Source: Pseudomonas marginalis (GTDB lineage Bacteria > Pseudomonadota > Gammaproteobacteria > Pseudomonadales > Pseudomonadaceae). Taken from it: DNA of 64,000 bases. A model generated the notes under the pieces. The model saw only the letters and a program-made list of their open reading frames with translations, was not told the DNA's origin and made no database searches. The stretch covers positions 1,426,001 through 1,490,000 of the forward strand of contig NZ_VTFG01000002.1 in NCBI RefSeq assembly GCF_008692035.1. The letters are read 5' to 3'. Positions 61,066 through 64,000 of this stretch are shown here, one piece after another; positions within the stretch are counted from its first letter, which is position 1; every line of letters starts with the position of its first letter. The translations under genes and the position numbers were made by a program.

Positions 61066-61871
61066 ACAGCGCCCTGTACAGCGGCTGGATCGCCCATCGG
61101 CGGTTTGCCCCCAAGGCCCATGCCTTTCGCTACCGCATCGGCCTGCTGTACCTGGACCTCAGCGAACAAGACGAAGTGCTCGGGCTGTCGCCCCTGGCCG
61201 GTGCAAGTCGCCTGGCGCCCTTCGGCTTTCGCCAGCAGGACTACCTGCGTGAATTCACGCGCCACGGCATGCCCTTGAGCGATGCCGTGCGCCAGGAAGT
61301 CGGCAAGGCCCTGGGGCATACACCCCTGGGCGTTATCTGCCTGCTGACCCAGGCCCGCAGTTGGGGCCTGGCTTTTAACCCGGTGAGTTTCTTCTACTGC
61401 TTCGAGGCCGATGGGCAACTGGCCGCGATCCTGTGCGAAGTGACCAACACCCCATGGCGCGAGCGCTATCACTACGTGCTGCCGGCCCAGGCCCTCGGCG
61501 CGGATGAACACCAGCACTTCGCCGTGGCCAAGGCGTTTCACGTGTCGCCGTTTTTGCCGCGCGACCTGGAATACCGCATGAGCTTCAGCCCGCCCGCCAC
61601 CAGGCTCGGCGTGCACATGGCCGATTGGCAGGGCGACGTGAAAGTCTTCGACGCCACCTTGAGCCTGCACAAAGAAACGCTGAACCGCGCCAGCCTGCAC
61701 CGTTACCTGTGGCGCTATCCGTGGATGACCGCCAAGACCTGCCTGGCCATTTATTGGCAGGCCCTGCGCCTGTTGCTCAAGCGCACACCGATTTTTTCCC
61801 ATCAGGCCGCCGACGGCGCTTCTCGCACAGCAGTCGGGTACACCAAGGATCGCCGCCATGAAATCCCCTAG
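61062..61871 (+). CDS. DUF1365 family protein
   Basis: 269-residue protein with the DUF1365 pattern: the start YSGWIAHRRFAPKAHAFRYRIGLLYLDL, central GLAFNPVSFFYCF, and NTPWRERYHYVL. Its function is unsolved. It almost always neighbours the FAD enzyme and cyclopropane synthase-like gene, and in Rhodobacter a homologue was tied to the singlet-oxygen response. GTG start overlapping the previous stop. Confidence 0.92.
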   Translation: MNSALYSGWIAHRRFAPKAHAFRYRIGLLYLDLSEQDEVLGLSPLAGASRLAPFGFRQQDYLREFTRHGMPLSDAVRQEVGKALGHTPLGVICLLTQARSWGLAFNPVSFFYCFEADGQLAAILCEVTNTPWRERYHYVLPAQALGADEHQHFAVAKAFHVSPFLPRDLEYRMSFSPPATRLGVHMADWQGDVKVFDATLSLHKETLNRASLHRYLWRYPWMTAKTCLAIYWQALRLLLKRTPIFSHQAADGASRTAVGYTKDRRHEIP

Positions 61872-63129
61872 CTTATCGGTCAAGACCCACCGCCTGAACG
61901 TCAACGGCATGACCAGTGCGCTGCTGCGCAAGGGCGTGCTGCGCCAACTCAGCCAACTGCGCCATGGCCAGTTGGTGGTGATCGAGGACGGCGAGCGCCA
62001 GGTATTCGGCGCACGGGAAGCGCACCTGCTGGGGGAAATCCAGATTATCGATTCGGCGGTCTGGGGCCTGGTGGCGGCCAACGGCTCCATCGGTGCGGGC
62101 GAAGCGTTTATCCACGGCTATTGGACCAGCCCGGACCTGACGGCGGTGGTGCGGGTGATGGTGAGTAACCTGGATGTGCTCGATGCAATGGAGGGTGGCC
62201 TGGCCAGATTGGCACGGCCGTTCACCCAAGGCCTGCACTGGCTCAACCGCAACACGCGCAAGGGCTCGCAGAAAAACATCGCCGCCCACTACGACCTCGG
62301 CAATGAGCTGTTCGAAGAATTCCTCGACCCGACCATGATGTATTCGGCCGCGCAGTTCCTGACGCCCGACGACAGCCTGGAACAGGCGCAACTGAACAAA
62401 CTGCAACGCATCTGCCAGAAGCTCGCGCTCAAGCCCACCGATCATCTGCTGGAAATCGGCACCGGCTGGGGCAGCATGGCGCTGTATGCGGCGCAGCAGT
62501 ACGGCTGCAAAGTCACCACCACGACCTTGTCCAAAGAGCAGTTCGCCTACACCGAAAAACGCATCGCCGCCTTGGGCCTGCAAGACCAGGTCACGTTATT
62601 GCTGCAGGACTACCGCGACCTGACCGGCGAGTACGACAAGCTGGTGTCCATCGAAATGATCGAAGCGGTGGGCCATCGGTTCCTGCCGACCTACTTCAAG
62701 CAGTGCGCGCACCTGCTCAAGCGCGATGGCCTGATGTTGCTGCAAGCCATCACCATCCGTGAGCAACGCTTTGAGCAGGCGAAGAACAGCGTCGACTTTA
62801 TCCAGCGCTATATCTTCCCCGGCGGCGCCCTGCCCAGTGTGCAGAACATGCTGCATATCGTCAGCCGCGACACCGACATGAACCTGCTGCACATGGAGGA
62901 CTTCGGCCTGCACTACGCGCGAACCCTGCGCCTGTGGCACGAGAACTTTCGCCACGCCCACGGCCGCCTGACGGAGTTGGGCTACGACGAATATTTCCTG
63001 CGACTGTGGGAGTTTTACCTGTGCTACTGCGAGGGCGGCTTTATGGAGCGCACCATTGGCACGGCGCAATTGCTGTTGGCCAAACCGTCGGCCATCAACC
63101 CTCCGTTGCTCGGGCGCTTCAGTGCTTAA
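61858..63129 (+). CDS. Cyclopropane-fatty-acyl-phospholipid synthase-like SAM methyltransferase (UfaM-like)
   Basis: 423 residues. The N-terminal lipid-binding extension is followed by the SAM fold: LLEIGTGWGSMALYAAQQYG near residue 200, then TTTLSKEQ and EMIEAVGH. The catalytic segment has QKNIAAHYDLGNELFEEFLDPTMMYS, the acidic region expected for the lipid carbonate site. In P. putida a light-induced gene of this kind is called ufaM (furan fatty acid). Whether this one makes cyclopropane or methyl branches (11-methyl, furan precursor) cannot be told from sequence. Confidence 0.92.
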   Translation: MKSPSLSVKTHRLNVNGMTSALLRKGVLRQLSQLRHGQLVVIEDGERQVFGAREAHLLGEIQIIDSAVWGLVAANGSIGAGEAFIHGYWTSPDLTAVVRVMVSNLDVLDAMEGGLARLARPFTQGLHWLNRNTRKGSQKNIAAHYDLGNELFEEFLDPTMMYSAAQFLTPDDSLEQAQLNKLQRICQKLALKPTDHLLEIGTGWGSMALYAAQQYGCKVTTTTLSKEQFAYTEKRIAALGLQDQVTLLLQDYRDLTGEYDKLVSIEMIEAVGHRFLPTYFKQCAHLLKRDGLMLLQAITIREQRFEQAKNSVDFIQRYIFPGGALPSVQNMLHIVSRDTDMNLLHMEDFGLHYARTLRLWHENFRHAHGRLTELGYDEYFLRLWEFYLCYCEGGFMERTIGTAQLLLAKPSAINPPLLGRFSA

Positions 63130-63601
63130 ACCACTGATCAATGCCGTGCTGTTCCAGTGCGGGTGGTTTGCCTGCGTACTCGGTGGCGATAGCCCTTGGT
63201 TGCTGGTGGGGCTGGCGGTGCTGGCAATCCACCTGCTGTGGATAAGTTCGTGGGCCACCGACGGCGCGCTGATTATCCGCGTGACGCTGCTGGGCACGGT
63301 ACTGGATACGTTGCTGCGCAGCCTGGGGGTGTTTCACTTCAGCGAGCCCGGACCGCTGATTCCCTTTTGGCTGATCCTGCTGTGGGCGGAGCTGGCCACC
63401 ACCCTGCGCCATTGCCTGGCCTGGAGTGCACGGCCCTGGTGGCGTGCGGCCGCATTGGGGGCGATCGGGGGGCCGTTTTCGTATTACGCCGGGAGCCAGT
63501 TGGCGGGCGTGCATTTTGGCTACCCACTGCTATCCACCATGGCGGGGCTGGCGCTGCTTTGGGCGGCGGTGTTCGTCGGACTGCACCGGCTGGCGCGCTG
63601 A
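63122..63601 (+). CDS. DUF2878 family membrane protein
   Basis: 159-residue inner-membrane protein with about five hydrophobic segments (LINAVLFQCGWFACVLGG; WLLVGLAVLAIHLLWISS; LGALGGPFSYYAGSQLAG-like). Matches DUF2878, often last in photolyase/DUF1365 clusters. GTG start at 63122 overlaps the methyltransferase stop by eight bases, so it ends the nine-gene operon. Function unknown. Confidence 0.88.
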   Translation: MLKPLINAVLFQCGWFACVLGGDSPWLLVGLAVLAIHLLWISSWATDGALIIRVTLLGTVLDTLLRSLGVFHFSEPGPLIPFWLILLWAELATTLRHCLAWSARPWWRAAALGAIGGPFSYYAGSQLAGVHFGYPLLSTMAGLALLWAAVFVGLHRLAR

Positions 63602-63655
63602 CGTCTGTCAGAGCATTCACACGCATAGCATCCGCTTGCCTTACACTGCGCGCCT

Positions 63656-63961
63656 ATGACCAACATCCCCCACACCCAGATCACCGAACCCGCCGTCACC
63701 TGCTCGACCTGCGCGGCCTGCTGCTGCCAGCTGGAAGTGATGCTGATCACCGACACCGGCGTGCCGGAGCGCTATATCGACACTGACGATTGGGGCGGTG
63801 AAGTGATGCTGCGCCTGGATGACGGCTGGTGCGCGGCGCTGGATCGGGACACGATGATGTGCACGATTTACGAACGTCGGCCGCTGATCTGCCGGGAGTT
63901 CGAGATGGGCGCACCGGAGTGCCTGACCGAACGCGAAGGCATCGCCACGGCCTACCGCTGA
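63656..63961 (+). CDS. YkgJ family cysteine-cluster protein
   Basis: 101-residue protein with the CxxCxxCC block (TCSTCAACCC), then C in MCTIYERRPLICREF and PEC, the pattern of the CxxCxxCC/YkgJ family proposed to bind zinc or an Fe-S cluster. It lies 54 bases after DUF2878 with no LitR box, so it is not obviously in the operon. The complete gene ends 39 bases before the window end. Confidence 0.88.
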   Translation: MTNIPHTQITEPAVTCSTCAACCCQLEVMLITDTGVPERYIDTDDWGGEVMLRLDDGWCAALDRDTMMCTIYERRPLICREFEMGAPECLTEREGIATAYR

Positions 63962-63982
63962 TCTCAGGCCAGTGAGGACCTT

Positions 63983-64000
63983 AATGTGGGAGGGGGCTTG
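63983..64000. repeat. Left half of a REP palindrome at the window edge
   Basis: AATGTGGGAGGGGGCTTG is the same left arm as the REP units at 44464 and 21641; the rest lies outside the window. Confidence 0.7.

Noticed and set aside
1..64000. CRISPR array, insertion sequence, rRNA gene or toxin-antitoxin pair
   Set aside because: I found no regularly spaced repeats, no transposase frames with terminal inverted repeats, no rRNA sequence and no recognisable toxin-antitoxin pair.

Overview
The window reads as chromosomal DNA of a fluorescent-group Pseudomonas. The evidence is gene content and order (fruB/cra, ampDE, nadC-tRNA-Thr-pilin locus, rluD-pgeF-clpB, murJ-ribF-ileS-lspA-fkpB-ispH, cysD-cysNC, algW), GC-rich third codon positions, and several copies of the Pseudomonas REP palindrome (core GTGGGAG..GCTTGC..CTCCCAC). 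It is mostly dense core genome; I see no insertion sequence, prophage or CRISPR array.

Layout. 1-5.2 kb: 3'-truncated fruB (fructose PTS) divergent from its regulator cra, with an exact Cra operator between them, then a TatD nuclease and a small zinc-ribbon membrane protein. 5.3-12.3 kb: a chemoreceptor, ampD-ampE (peptidoglycan recycling / beta-lactamase signalling), a large DUF1631 protein, and nadC. 12.3-17.9 kb: the type IV pilin locus: tRNA-Thr, an O-antigen-ligase-like protein, pilA, then divergent pilC-pilD-coaE-yacG, with no pilB. 17.9-22.2 kb: small conserved proteins, a CbiM-like membrane protein, an NDH-2 type NADH dehydrogenase, and four tRNA genes (Asn, Pro, Lys, Pro) read leftward. 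22.4-28.1 kb: clpB with a sigma-32 promoter, pgeF, rluD, and divergent bamD. 28.1-33.4 kb: PP0621-like protein, thiO, and the minor pilin genes pilE/X/W/V with a divergent FimT-like pilin but no pilY1. 33.5-40.4 kb: isoprenoid, lipoprotein, tRNA-charging, flavin and lipid-II flippase genes, then rpsT. 40.6-51.8 kb: slyD, pta, an acyltransferase, sulfate activation (cysD, cysNC), a Nif3-like protein, algW and a TonB-dependent siderophore receptor. 51.8-64 kb: hemH-yfcH divergent from a light-response region.

The most interesting part is 53.8-63.6 kb. Two promoter regions carry half-sites TGTACA separated by exactly 12 bases. This is the direct repeat reported for the light-responsive LitR-family regulator PplR1 of Pseudomonas putida. 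One site precedes a bacterial-renalase-like FAD enzyme and a small Trp-rich (TIGR02450) protein. Two tandem sites precede a nine-gene, translationally coupled operon: DUF523/DUF1722 protein, a LitR/PplR1-like MerR regulator, DNA photolyase, NTF2-like protein, SDR dehydrogenase, FAD amine-oxidase-like protein, DUF1365, cyclopropane-synthase-like methyltransferase and a DUF2878 membrane protein. I infer a regulated photodamage response that combines DNA repair with membrane fatty-acid modification (possibly furan fatty acids) and repair of damaged nicotinamide cofactors. The LitR/photolyase link is established in P. putida; the renalase/Trp-rich branch is the part I would test first.
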